A DNA stretch of 64,000 nt from Leptospira terpstrae serovar Hualin str. LT 11-33 = ATCC 700639. GTDB taxonomy: Bacteria; Spirochaetota; Leptospiria; Leptospirales; Leptospiraceae. This document shows, piece after piece, positions 56,243-64,000 of this stretch. The translations under genes were made by a program, and so were the position numbers. Position 1 is the stretch's first letter; every line of letters starts with the position of its first letter. The DNA lies in NCBI RefSeq assembly GCF_000332495.1, contig NZ_AOGW02000023.1:1-64000 (forward strand), given 5' to 3'. The notes under the pieces were generated by a model. It searched no databases and was not told the DNA's origin. It saw only the letters and a list, made by a program, of their open reading frames with translations.

Positions 56243-56809
56243 CTATTTGTTCACTCGCTCCACGTAACTCAAATCACGGAGGTCAATTTTGACAGTGTCC
56301 CCTTGTTTGATAAAGATGGGTACTTGGATTTCTCCACCTGTTTCAACAGTCACACGTTTTAGTGCAAGACCAGTTGTGTCCCCTTTCAATCCATCTTCTG
56401 CGTAGGTAACTTCCAACACAGCAAAGTTAGGAGGTGTGACCCCAATTGGTTTCTCATTGTAAAATGCAACTTCCACTGGTGTTTCTTCTTTCATAAAAGG
56501 AAGGATGTCTTCCACATAATCTTTTGAAACGGGGATCTGCTCGTAATCGTTGACGTCCATAAAGATGATCTGGTCACCGTCAGCATAACAGTACTGCATT
56601 TTGCGGCGTTCTAAATCCACACTTTCCAGTTTTTCTGCAGCTTTGAATGTCCTTTCAATGGAAGAATCGCGAACAATATTTTTAAGTTTGGTACGGATGA
56701 ATGCAGAACCCTTTCCTGGGTTCACAAACTCGGTTTTGACGACGGAATAAAGCTCATTGTCAATCTTGAGAATCATTCCTTTTTTTACTTCTGTAATGCC
56801 TAAGTTCAT
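56243..56809 (-). CDS. efp: Elongation factor P
   Basis: 188 residues from ATG 56809 (MNLGITEVKKGMIL), the family length. A longer frame to 56872 adds 21 residues that overlap the divergent promoter region. Three OB/KOW-like domains are visible. The loop that reaches the peptidyl-transferase centre has NPGKGSAFIRTK with Lys33. The lysine matches the EpmA/EpmB beta-lysylation type. EF-P rescues ribosomes stalled at polyproline. The divergent epmB gene supports the modification. Confidence 0.96.
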   Translation of the reverse strand: MNLGITEVKKGMILKIDNELYSVVKTEFVNPGKGSAFIRTKLKNIVRDSSIERTFKAAEKLESVDLERRKMQYCYADGDQIIFMDVNDYEQIPVSKDYVEDILPFMKEETPVEVAFYNEKPIGVTPPNFAVLEVTYAEDGLKGDTTGLALKRVTVETGGEIQVPIFIKQGDTVKIDLRDLSYVERVNK

Positions 56810-56877
56810 AATTTCGTTACTCGTAAACAAAATCCGAGGGACTTGGCCCTGTGTCAACCGAAGTATGGTCATAAGCG
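56810..56877. promoter_or_regulatory. Shared divergent promoter region of efp and epmB
   Basis: 68 bases between the two starts must hold both promoters. No clear ribosome-binding site precedes either ATG. Joint control of a factor and its modifying enzyme is inference. Confidence 0.4.
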
Positions 56878-57942
56878 ATGACTTGGTCGGATTGGAAATG
56901 GCAATTACAAAACCGAATCACTACTCTTTCGGAATTGGAAGAAAAACTGATTCTTACTCCTGAAGAGAGGGAGAGTTTTGCACCGGCACTCGAAGAATTT
57001 AGTTTTGCCGTCACTCCTTACTATTTGGAACGAATCGACAAAGAAAATCCAAACTGTCCTATCCGAAAACAAATCCTTCCACGAGCCGGAGAACTGACGA
57101 AAAAACCCAATGAAGTAGAAGATCCTCTGGCTGAAGAAAGATACATGCCAGTGAAAGGTGTGACTCATCGTTATCCAGATCGTGCCATTTGGTATATTTC
57201 TCATGTCTGTGCTGTGTATTGCCGGTTTTGCACAAGGAAACGAAAAGTTTCTTTTCCGGAAGAAACACCCAATCGTAACGAATGGGAAAAAGCTTTAGAT
57301 TACTTTCGGAACCACACCGAACTGCGAGAAATCATATTGTCTGGGGGAGACCCACTCACTCTTTCCGATTCTTCTTTAGATTATCTTTTAGGGGAATTAA
57401 AATCCATTCCTCACATCAACCAAGTGAGGATTCACTCCCGCCACCCAGTCACCATGCCTATGCGACTTACCGAGGACCTTGCCTCTGTTTTTGCAAAATA
57501 CTTTCCTTTGTATATGGTCACTCACTTTAACCATCCGAATGAAATCACTGATGAAACTAAAATGTATGTTATGCGACTCATCAAACAAGGTCATGTCTCT
57601 ATTTTTAACCAATCGGTTTTACTTTCTGGAATCAATGATGACGAAACAGTTTTATCAGAACTGAATTATAAATTGATATCTATTGGAATCAAACCTTACT
57701 ACCTCCACCAATGTGATGAAGTGTTTGGAAGCTCTGATTTTGTAGTACCCATCGAAAGAGGAATAGAGATTTATCGTAAACTTCGGGGTTTTCATTCCGG
57801 AATCACGATCCCTAGTTATGTAAAAGACTTAACAGGTGGAGGGGGCAAGGTTCTCCTCTCTCCTGACTATCTACAAAAGAAAACAAAAGACGGTTATCTA
57901 TTCCAAAACTATTTAGGAGATGAATATGAAGTGGGTCATTAA
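56878..57942 (+). CDS. epmB: EF-P (R)-beta-lysine-forming lysine 2,3-aminomutase
   Basis: 354 residues, like EpmB (about 340) and shorter than fermentative KamA (about 415). The radical-SAM cluster motif is HVCAVYCRFCTRKR (CxxxCxxC). GGDPLTLSDS follows, and the PLP Lys lies in LTGGGGKVLLSP near the end. It isomerises lysine for attachment to EF-P Lys33. It is divergent from efp. The attaching ligase epmA is not in the window. The lipoprotein gene starts inside its 3' end. Confidence 0.9.
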   Translation: MTWSDWKWQLQNRITTLSELEEKLILTPEERESFAPALEEFSFAVTPYYLERIDKENPNCPIRKQILPRAGELTKKPNEVEDPLAEERYMPVKGVTHRYPDRAIWYISHVCAVYCRFCTRKRKVSFPEETPNRNEWEKALDYFRNHTELREIILSGGDPLTLSDSSLDYLLGELKSIPHINQVRIHSRHPVTMPMRLTEDLASVFAKYFPLYMVTHFNHPNEITDETKMYVMRLIKQGHVSIFNQSVLLSGINDDETVLSELNYKLISIGIKPYYLHQCDEVFGSSDFVVPIERGIEIYRKLRGFHSGITIPSYVKDLTGGGGKVLLSPDYLQKKTKDGYLFQNYLGDEYEVGH

Positions 57943-58480
57943 AATTCTCCTGGGATTGGTTTTATTTTTGATTTTGGATTGTCAATCGACCAAAGAACAG
58001 AAAGCGACAATAAAACCAGAGCTCCCAAAACCAAATCAAAATCTGGAACCAAAGAAGGTCCACCTAACCAAGGAACTACGACTCACCTACCATGCAGTTT
58101 GGGTGGCTAAAGAAAATTTTGAACTTCTAAAATCTGGTTCTATTTTTGGAACTGGGAATAGTTATGAAATCCGTTTGGATGCGGAAGGAAAAATCCAATG
58201 GCTTAGGTTATCTTCCACTGACAGAGAGAACCAATCCCAATTTCCCTATTTTTATAAAGATGAAGTCCAAAACCCGGATGTATCCTATTTTGTATGGGGA
58301 ACGAAAAAATGCAGTGTCCTTGTTTTTTCACAGTCCGATTCCCAACTCTATGCTCGTTGGGAAGGGATTCATAATGGATTTTTACTGGTTTTTGAGACCA
58401 TTACCTCGCATTCGACAGGACCCAAGGAGCTGGCAAAAGACCTCCACGAGATGGTCTTACAATCTTTGGAATTGTACTAG
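57926..58480 (+). CDS. Hypothetical lipoprotein
   Basis: About 184 residues from ATG 57926, chosen because AGGAG sits 6 bases upstream; ATG 57920 adds two residues with no spacing. A lipoprotein signal (LLGLVLFLILDCQSTKEQK) puts the lipid Cys at about 19. The mature part has a Pro/Lys linker, then a globular domain with WLRLSSTDRENQSQ. No family recognised. It overlaps epmB by 17 bp. Confidence 0.7.
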   Translation: MKWVIKILLGLVLFLILDCQSTKEQKATIKPELPKPNQNLEPKKVHLTKELRLTYHAVWVAKENFELLKSGSIFGTGNSYEIRLDAEGKIQWLRLSSTDRENQSQFPYFYKDEVQNPDVSYFVWGTKKCSVLVFSQSDSQLYARWEGIHNGFLLVFETITSHSTGPKELAKDLHEMVLQSLELY

Positions 58481-58566
58481 GGATTGGATGTCTACAAAGC
58501 ATGATTTTTTTAGAAAAAAAGATTAGGCAAATAGAATGCAACCCTTAGGGTTTGAGGAGAAATTCT

Positions 58567-58773
58567 ATGTGGTTAAAACTCGGTGAATCGGAAGTTATTA
58601 ATTTGGATTACGTTGCCTCCATCAAAAAAAATCCTAACCAACCTTCCATTGAAATCATTTACCAAGATCTCAATAATGTAAAATCCCTTCCTTTCCCTGG
58701 CCAAGAAGAACGTGATCGTGCCTTCAAAGCCATTTTAGAGAACCTTTCCCGAATGAAATTATACTTTGAATAA
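58567..58773 (+). CDS. Small conserved hypothetical protein
   Basis: 68 residues from ATG 58567 (MWLKLGESEVINLDYVASIK). GAGGAG precedes it by 8 bases; an ATG at 58552 is less likely. It reads like a small beta-sheet protein (SIEIIYQDLNNVKSL) with a C-terminal helix. It is followed after 3 bp by the nucleotidyltransferase-like gene, so the two are an operon. Confidence 0.75.
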   Translation: MWLKLGESEVINLDYVASIKKNPNQPSIEIIYQDLNNVKSLPFPGQEERDRAFKAILENLSRMKLYFE

Positions 58774-58776
58774 ATT

Positions 58777-59562
58777 ATGGAATTTGAAGCACTGAACCCT
58801 AATCTTTATGCACAAGTATTGGATGAATTAGAACTCATCCCATCCTCCAAACCCTACCAAATCCTTTTTTATGGATCAAGGGAACGTGGTGATTTCCATC
58901 CAGAATCGGATCTTAACTTTTATTTGGTGGCCCATTCCACGGACCAAATGAAATCCCAATTCATTGATTCAATTTCTCGCGCCTTACAAAAGTTGGAAGA
59001 TGTGGCACCTGTGAATATGATTGCTGGGGATGCCGATTCTCTTCGCCATAGATTAAAAATTTCAGAACCAGGGAGCCTCCAACTGATGGAAGCTTCTTCT
59101 GTGTTTTATGGGGAAGGACTATTTGAGGATCTAAAAACTGATTGGGACAAATGGAAACAAAAAGAAATTCCCAAGTCGGATCTCATCCAATATTTAGAAA
59201 AACGAATTCGTTTTTTCAAACAACAAGTCACAAGAAATACGAAAGATGAAATTTCCCAACTAGAAAGAATCACCACTCTCACTTTGCATATTTGGGCACT
59301 GCAAAACATCCATGACTTAACCCATGTAGAACTTTTGAAAATGGATACTCCAGACCAAGTGGCTCCTCTTTTCACAAATCTTTATAGAAAAGAAATGGAA
59401 GATTCGGTTTGGGAATTGATTGAACTCCAAACCCGTGTGCGTAAACTCAAAGTAGACATTCGTTGGAAACGAGAAGTCTCTCGGGAAGACATTCACGAAA
59501 CCAAATACAAACTCATTTCACTTCGCAATGACGAAGAGTTTATGATGAATCTTTGGGCTTAA
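58777..59562 (+). CDS. Nucleotidyltransferase-fold protein
   Basis: 261 residues. An N-terminal nucleotidyltransferase domain has LFYGSRERGDFHPESDLNFYL: the G-S loop (Gly33, Ser34) and Asp45 are kept, but the second metal Asp is Asn47. A helical C-terminal half (about 125-261) is HEPN-like in feel (TLTLHIWALQNIHDL). A minimal antitoxin-like or substrate-binding role is possible; the lost Asp argues against normal catalysis. Confidence 0.75.
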   Translation: MEFEALNPNLYAQVLDELELIPSSKPYQILFYGSRERGDFHPESDLNFYLVAHSTDQMKSQFIDSISRALQKLEDVAPVNMIAGDADSLRHRLKISEPGSLQLMEASSVFYGEGLFEDLKTDWDKWKQKEIPKSDLIQYLEKRIRFFKQQVTRNTKDEISQLERITTLTLHIWALQNIHDLTHVELLKMDTPDQVAPLFTNLYRKEMEDSVWELIELQTRVRKLKVDIRWKREVSREDIHETKYKLISLRNDEEFMMNLWA

Positions 59563-59579
59563 TCAAAACTAAACAAAGG

Positions 59580-60125
59580 TTATTTGTTTTTATCTGATAG
59601 GGAAAAATCTGAAAGGAAATTTCCATACCCTCTTTCTACTAGTTTGGATTTGGGTATAAATTCCATAGAAGCTGAATTCATACAGTAACGCTTGTTTGTT
59701 GGAGCTGGTCCATCATCAAAAACATGGCCCAGATGAGAATTACCAACTTTGGAACGAACTTCTGTCCGAATCATTCCATAAGTACGATCTACAATTTCTA
59801 TCACATTGGCTTTCACAAGTGGTTTTGTAAAACTAGGCCATCCGGTTCCTGATTCAAATTTGTCTTTCGAACTAAACAGTGGTTCTTTGGAAACTATATC
59901 CACATAAATCCCCTCTTCATGGTTGTCCCAATATTCATTTTGAAATGGTGGTTCGGTTTCGTCTTCTTGGGTGACGCGGTATTGCAGATCAGTGAGTTTT
60001 TTTCGTAATTCCAAATTCTCCGTTTTATTCGGAGAGTGAGACGAAGATTCCGAACAGGAAACAATCAATAACAAACAAAATATAAAAACAACGGAAAACT
60101 GAGTTAAGAAAGTGATTCGTTTCAT
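59580..60125 (-). CDS. msrB: Lipoprotein methionine sulfoxide reductase B
   Basis: 181 residues. A lipoprotein signal ([15 protein letters not shown], Cys24) puts it in the envelope. The MsrB domain has [33 protein letters not shown] and [11 protein letters not shown], with catalytic Cys148. The zinc CxxC pairs are absent. It reduces methionine-R-sulfoxide in exported proteins. It is convergent with the nucleotidyltransferase gene (17 bp apart). Confidence 0.93.
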   Translation of the reverse strand: MKRITFLTQFSVVFIFCLLLIVSCSESSSHSPNKTENLELRKKLTDLQYRVTQEDETEPPFQNEYWDNHEEGIYVDIVSKEPLFSSKDKFESGTGWPSFTKPLVKANVIEIVDRTYGMIRTEVRSKVGNSHLGHVFDDGPAPTNKRYCMNSASMEFIPKSKLVERGYGNFLSDFSLSDKNK

Positions 60126-60196
60126 AGAGTTTAGACTAGGGGGAAAATCAAAATTTAGCTTTCCTTTATACGAATTTGATTTCGTCTAAACCAAGT

Positions 60197-61858
60197 ATGA
60201 TCATAGCTCCTTTACCGAAAAATGAGTCGGCACGTCTTTCGGCCTTAAAAGGGCTAGAGATCCTCGACACTCCCGAAGAGGAAATGTTCGATGAGGTCAC
60301 AAAACTTGCTTCGATGATTTGTAATGTTCCAATCTCCCTTGTGAGTCTTATCGACGAAACAAGACAATGGTTCAAATCGCACCATGGTCTAAATACCCGC
60401 GAAACACCAAGGTCGCTTGCCTTTTGTTCTCATGCCATTTTAGGGGACGATCTCTTTGTAGTTCCCAATGCGAAAGAAGATAGCCGCTTTAAAAACAATC
60501 CCTTGGTCAACGAAGCACCCAATGTGATTTTTTACGCAGGGATCCCTCTTGCCTTGGATGACCAAATCAAACTGGGGACTCTTTGTGTGATTGATAACAA
60601 ACCAAGAGAACTGGATGAAAATCAAATCCTTATGCTTCGATTGCTTGGCAAACAGACCATTCGTTTGTTACAAATGAGAAAAGCCACGGAACGTTTGGAA
60701 ATTGAAAAATTGGCTGCACAAAGAGCCACAGCAGCCAAAAGAGATTTTATTGCCGCCATTAGTCACGACATTCGGAATCCTTTAAACTCTCTCCTCGGCA
60801 TGTCAGAAATGATTCGAGAAACTGATTTGAATCCAACTGTTCTCGGTTATGTGGATCATATCAAAAACGCCGGAGAAGTGATCCTACATTTAGTCAATGA
60901 CACCATTGAACTTTCTAGATTAGAAGAGAACGCAAGTATCATTCATAATGAATGGTTTGATCTTAACCAATGTTTAAATACTTTAAATTCTTTTTTCAAA
61001 ACAGAAACCAAACGCAAACATATAGATTTCAAACTAAGTAATGATCTGAATCAAAATATTCACCTGCATTCTGATAAAAGAAAAATCGAAAAGGTTTTTT
61101 GGAACCTTACGACAAATGCAGTAAAATTCACAAACTCAGGTGTTGTTACTTTTTCTGTGTTTTTAGAAACAAAACCAAATCAGGAAGGGACATTGTTGAT
61201 TGAAGTAAAAGACACTGGACCCGGGATCTCCCCTGAAGTGAAAGACAAACTTTTTCAAAAATACAACCAATTTGTTCCCGAAGGATGTGGAATCTCAGGT
61301 TCTGGCCTTGGACTGTCGATTGTCAAACTCTCCTTGGAAGAATTAGGTGGAAATGTGGAAGTGGAATCAAAGTTAGGTGAAGGTTCTACCTTCAAAGTAA
61401 AAATCCCTATCCTTTGGAAATTGGAGGAACCAAAAACATCATCTAAAGAAACGGAGATTTTGTCCAAATCCAATCTACCTAGTTTTTCCAAACCACAGAA
61501 AGTTCTCATTGCCGATGACAACGATCTCAACCGTAAAGTCTTAAGAAGTTATTTAAAACCTCTAAGATTTGAAATAAAAGAAACCAATAATGGAATCGAT
61601 GCGGAGAGAGAATTGAGCGAATCTGCCTACGATATCGCTTTTTTGGATATCGAAATGCCAGGAAAACACGGAACAGAAATTGCAAAAGGATTGGCTGGAA
61701 AACCTCACAGACCAGCTCTATTCGCCTGTACGGGACTTTGTATGCCTGAGGAAAAGGACCAAATCCTTGCCTCTGGTTTTCAGTATTTTTTGCCCAAACC
61801 CTACCTAAAAGAAGAACTCTACAAACACCTGAAAGAAATCGCAAAGAACCGAGCCTAA
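60197..61858 (+). CDS. GAF hybrid histidine kinase with receiver domain
   Basis: About 553 residues from ATG 60197 (a TTG at 60176 would add seven). It is soluble. GAF domain (about 20-165, GIPLALDDQIKLGTLCVIDN), phosphoacceptor His in FIAAISHDIRNPLNSLLGMS (about 193), ATPase domain (NLTTNAVKFTNSG, DTGPGISPEV, SGSGLGLSIVKLS), and C-terminal receiver (about 435-550) with Asp in YDIAFLDIEMPG. It is a cytoplasmic sensor kinase of unknown input. It stands alone, ending before a weak terminator. Confidence 0.93.
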   Translation: MIIAPLPKNESARLSALKGLEILDTPEEEMFDEVTKLASMICNVPISLVSLIDETRQWFKSHHGLNTRETPRSLAFCSHAILGDDLFVVPNAKEDSRFKNNPLVNEAPNVIFYAGIPLALDDQIKLGTLCVIDNKPRELDENQILMLRLLGKQTIRLLQMRKATERLEIEKLAAQRATAAKRDFIAAISHDIRNPLNSLLGMSEMIRETDLNPTVLGYVDHIKNAGEVILHLVNDTIELSRLEENASIIHNEWFDLNQCLNTLNSFFKTETKRKHIDFKLSNDLNQNIHLHSDKRKIEKVFWNLTTNAVKFTNSGVVTFSVFLETKPNQEGTLLIEVKDTGPGISPEVKDKLFQKYNQFVPEGCGISGSGLGLSIVKLSLEELGGNVEVESKLGEGSTFKVKIPILWKLEEPKTSSKETEILSKSNLPSFSKPQKVLIADDNDLNRKVLRSYLKPLRFEIKETNNGIDAERELSESAYDIAFLDIEMPGKHGTEIAKGLAGKPHRPALFACTGLCMPEEKDQILASGFQYFLPKPYLKEELYKHLKEIAKNRA

Positions 61859-61865
61859 GACATTT

Positions 61866-61892
61866 AGGTATTTTTACCTTTCTTTTTTAGGC
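61866..61892 (+). terminator. Weak Rho-independent terminator
   Basis: AGGTA and TACCT form a short stem around TTTT (61866-61879), followed by TTCTTTTTTAGG. Confidence 0.45.
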
Positions 61893-61917
61893 CGTTTTTT
61901 TATTGTATCCTATTTCC

Positions 61918-63498
61918 ATGACTAAGAATGACACCGAAGTTGGAAATGACTTCCAATCCTTCGGATTACGTCCTGAAATACTACAAGGAATCACTGATGC
62001 AGGCTTCGAATCACCAAGCCCTATCCAAAAACAAGCGATTCCGCTCGTATTGGAAGGAAAAGATTTAATCGCACAAGCGCAGACCGGTACCGGAAAAACT
62101 GCCGCTTACGGACTCCCCTGTTTGAACCGAATCAATGTGAACGATGGCATGCAAGTGCTTGTCCTCACACCAACTCGTGAACTTGCTCTGCAAGTATCTG
62201 ATGAACTGTTTAAATTGGGAAAACATTTAGGAATCAAAACCACCACTATCTATGGCGGCAGTTCCTATTCTAAACAAATTACACAAGTGGCCAAAGGTGC
62301 CCAAGTTGCTGTAGCAACTCCCGGAAGACTTCTCGACCTATTGAAAGGAAAGGAACTTAAAAATTTCAAACCTTCGATGGTGATATTGGATGAAGCAGAT
62401 GAAATGCTCGATATGGGCTTTATGGATGATATAGAATCCATTTTTAATCTACTGCCAACCAAAAGACAAACCTTACTTTTCTCCGCAACTATGCCGGAGC
62501 CCATTAAGAAGTTGGCAAGTAAGTACCAAACGCACCCTGCACTTGTAAAAATTGCAGCAACTGAAAAATCGTCTAAAAACATCGAACAAGTGTACTACGT
62601 GATTGATGAAGCAGAACGAGAAATTTCTGTCGTACGTATTTTGGATTATGAAAACCCGTTTAAGGCAATCATCTTCACAAAAACAAAAAAAGAAGCAGAT
62701 GATCTTAAATCAACACTCAGTTTCAAAGGTTATCCTGTAGAAGCTCTTCATGGAGATTTAAATCAAAAACAAAGAGAACAAGTTTTAAGAAGCCTACATG
62801 ATGGGCGCGTAAAAATCCTTGTAGCAACAGACGTTGCGGCACGTGGTCTTGACGTAAAAGATTTGTCTCTAGTGATCAACTACCACCTTCCTTTTGATAG
62901 CGAAAGTTATACACATAGAATTGGTCGTACTGGACGCGCAGGAAAATCTGGGAAAGCGGTAACTCTTGTAACCACAAGAGAATCACGTGCTTTACTTCGA
63001 CTCAAAGGAACATCTGGAACTCAACTTACCATTGCTGCCCTTCCTACAAAAAAAGAAGTATTGGCAAGAAGAGAAGAAGACTTTCTAAACAAAGTTGTAG
63101 AAACAGAAATCCACGCAGATGCAGAAGAAGTATTAGAAAAACTTTTGAAGTTGGACGACAAACGTTCGTTATCTTTAAAACTTCTCTCGAATATGTTAGA
63201 CCAAACCAAAATCAGTGGCCCGGAAAAAATTGGGAAAACACCTGGGGAATGGAGTGAAACTCCTCCTAGTGGTGGATCTGGTGGAAGACGACGTCGTGAT
63301 GAAGGTGGCGGATCAGGGGGCGGAAGTCGCGGTGGTTACCGTGGTGGAAGGTCTAATAGTGATCGAGGCGAACGTGGGGAAAGAAGTGAACGTGGTGGTG
63401 AATCATCTCGTCGAAGCTCCACTCCAACTTCCAAAAAAGAAGGTGGAGTGTTTGTAAAAGCGGCAGGGAAAAAAACTCAGCGTTTTCGAAACAAGTAG
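61918..63498 (+). CDS. DEAD-box RNA helicase with RGG-type tail
   Basis: 526 residues from ATG 61918 (MTKNDTEVG); the frame continues to TTG 61903. All DEAD-box motifs are present: AQTGTGKTAAYG, PTRELALQ, VATPGRLLDL, DEADEMLDMG, SATMPEPI, IIFTKTK, VATDVAARGLDV and HRIGRTGRAG. A tail (about 430-526) is rich in Gly, Arg and Ser (SGGRRRRDEGGGSGGG, then RGERGERSERGG), an RNA-binding low-complexity region. It probably remodels ribosomal or mRNA structures, like CsdA/RhlE. It is convergent with the next gene, overlapping by 22 bp. Confidence 0.95.
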   Translation: MTKNDTEVGNDFQSFGLRPEILQGITDAGFESPSPIQKQAIPLVLEGKDLIAQAQTGTGKTAAYGLPCLNRINVNDGMQVLVLTPTRELALQVSDELFKLGKHLGIKTTTIYGGSSYSKQITQVAKGAQVAVATPGRLLDLLKGKELKNFKPSMVILDEADEMLDMGFMDDIESIFNLLPTKRQTLLFSATMPEPIKKLASKYQTHPALVKIAATEKSSKNIEQVYYVIDEAEREISVVRILDYENPFKAIIFTKTKKEADDLKSTLSFKGYPVEALHGDLNQKQREQVLRSLHDGRVKILVATDVAARGLDVKDLSLVINYHLPFDSESYTHRIGRTGRAGKSGKAVTLVTTRESRALLRLKGTSGTQLTIAALPTKKEVLARREEDFLNKVVETEIHADAEEVLEKLLKLDDKRSLSLKLLSNMLDQTKISGPEKIGKTPGEWSETPPSGGSGGRRRRDEGGGSGGGSRGGYRGGRSNSDRGERGERSERGGESSRRSSTPTSKKEGGVFVKAAGKKTQRFRNK

Positions 63499-64000
63499 TG
63501 GCTCACAAACCACTCCTCACCGTTTCTGAAACCCCATAACTCTGCACAGGCGAGAAAGAAAACTTTCCAATAAACAAACCATTTGGTTTTTTCTTTTTCG
63601 CCGTAAGTACTCGCAAGGATAGGCATTAGTTTATCCTTGTTTAGTATCATGTTATCATACCAAGCTTCACTCGTTCTTGCATAATGGGTTCCATTCACAA
63701 CCCAATGATTTTCGATTAAAAAATCCTTTTGAAAGTATAAAAACAAATCGTCCGAAGGCATCTGCCCACCGGTAAAAAAATACTTTGCCATCCAATCAGT
63801 TTCATCGATCACTTCAAAAGGATAAGCAAATTCTTTATGAGTGAAGATATGCACAAAAAACTTTCCGTCGGCCACAAGAAACTTGGATAGTTTTTCAAAG
63901 AGTTTCTCGTAGTTTTTCATATGTTCTAACATCTCTACAGAGACAATCCGATCAAACTTGTCTTTGGTCGTAAAATCGTTCATGTCCTTTGTGATGATGG
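63477..64000 (-). CDS. SAM-dependent methyltransferase (cyclopropane-synthase-like), 3' part
   Basis: The frame is open to the window edge, so the N-terminal part with the first SAM motif lies outside. The visible part (about 174 residues) has DRIVSVEMLEHMKNYEKLFE, HIFTHKEFAYPFEVID, FFTGGQMPSDDLF and a C-terminus containing WYDNMILNKD. This matches the class I methyltransferase domain of cyclopropane-fatty-acid-synthase relatives. Substrate unknown. The 3' end overlaps the helicase gene by 22 bp, tail to tail. Confidence 0.8.
   Translation of the reverse strand, partial: IITKDMNDFTTKDKFDRIVSVEMLEHMKNYEKLFEKLSKFLVADGKFFVHIFTHKEFAYPFEVIDETDWMAKYFFTGGQMPSDDLFLYFQKDFLIENHWVVNGTHYARTSEAWYDNMILNKDKLMPILASTYGEKEKTKWFVYWKVFFLACAELWGFRNGEEWFVSHYLFRKR

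Noticed and set aside
1..64000. CRISPR arrays, tRNA or rRNA genes, prophage
   Set aside because: No regularly spaced repeats, cloverleaf sequences, rRNA stretches or phage structural genes were seen.

Overview
The window looks like chromosomal DNA from a Leptospira, most likely a free-living (saprophytic, L. biflexa-like) species. The reasons are an AT-rich composition, Leptospira-type lipoprotein signals, a LruC-domain lipoprotein, many spirochaete-style signalling proteins (GAF/SpoIIE phosphatases, class III cyclase, chemoreceptors) and menaquinone methylation. Species assignment is inference. Apart from a decayed transposase at the left edge, the region is ordinary chromosome, densely coded on both strands. 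No tRNA, rRNA, CRISPR array or prophage was seen.

Layout. 1-900: a frameshifted IS481-like transposase remnant and a palindromic intergenic element. 0.9-5.3 kb: a lipoprotein, a HAMP membrane protein, an ECF sigma/FecR pair, and a soluble transhydrogenase gene (sthA) whose segments are out of order. 5.4-12.1 kb: an adenylate cyclase, 1-Cys peroxiredoxin, OsmC, a DUF547 protein, an esterase and dinB. 12.2-16.9 kb: a response regulator/phosphatase coupled to a PAS histidine kinase, ExbB/ExbD and MenG. 17-25 kb: a LruC lipoprotein, then a likely photosensory cluster: a short AMP-ligase fused to a carrier domain, a photoactive yellow protein (PYP) homologue, a coiled-coil protein and a sensorless methyl-accepting protein. 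A hotdog protein and an O-antigen-ligase-like membrane protein follow. 25-36.8 kb: a DksA-like protein and L33, a bile-acid-type symporter, a PLP enzyme, alanine racemase, hydrolases, ArgB, a GAF phosphatase and phosphofructokinase.

36.8-43.3 kb is a methionine/SAM-cycle operon: an ArsR-methyltransferase fusion regulator, S-adenosylhomocysteine hydrolase, a ferredoxin and cobalamin-dependent MetH, behind a near-perfect 28-bp palindrome. 43.3-52.3 kb has a large chemoreceptor, an outer-membrane protein, a drug/metabolite transporter, small lipoproteins, an M61 peptidase and CorA. 52.3-58 kb has an EF-P/MtnB/SDR/SDR/spirochaete-protein operon opposite EpmB (the EF-P lysine aminomutase). 58-64 kb has small proteins, MsrB, a GAF hybrid kinase, a DEAD-box helicase and the 3' part of a methyltransferase running off the edge.

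The two most unusual things are the PYP cluster, where a dedicated ligase with its own carrier domain sits tail-to-tail with the PYP gene, and sthA, where a 135-bp block holding the C-terminus and stop codon has moved from the 3' end into the middle of the gene. The second could be a real rearrangement or an assembly error.
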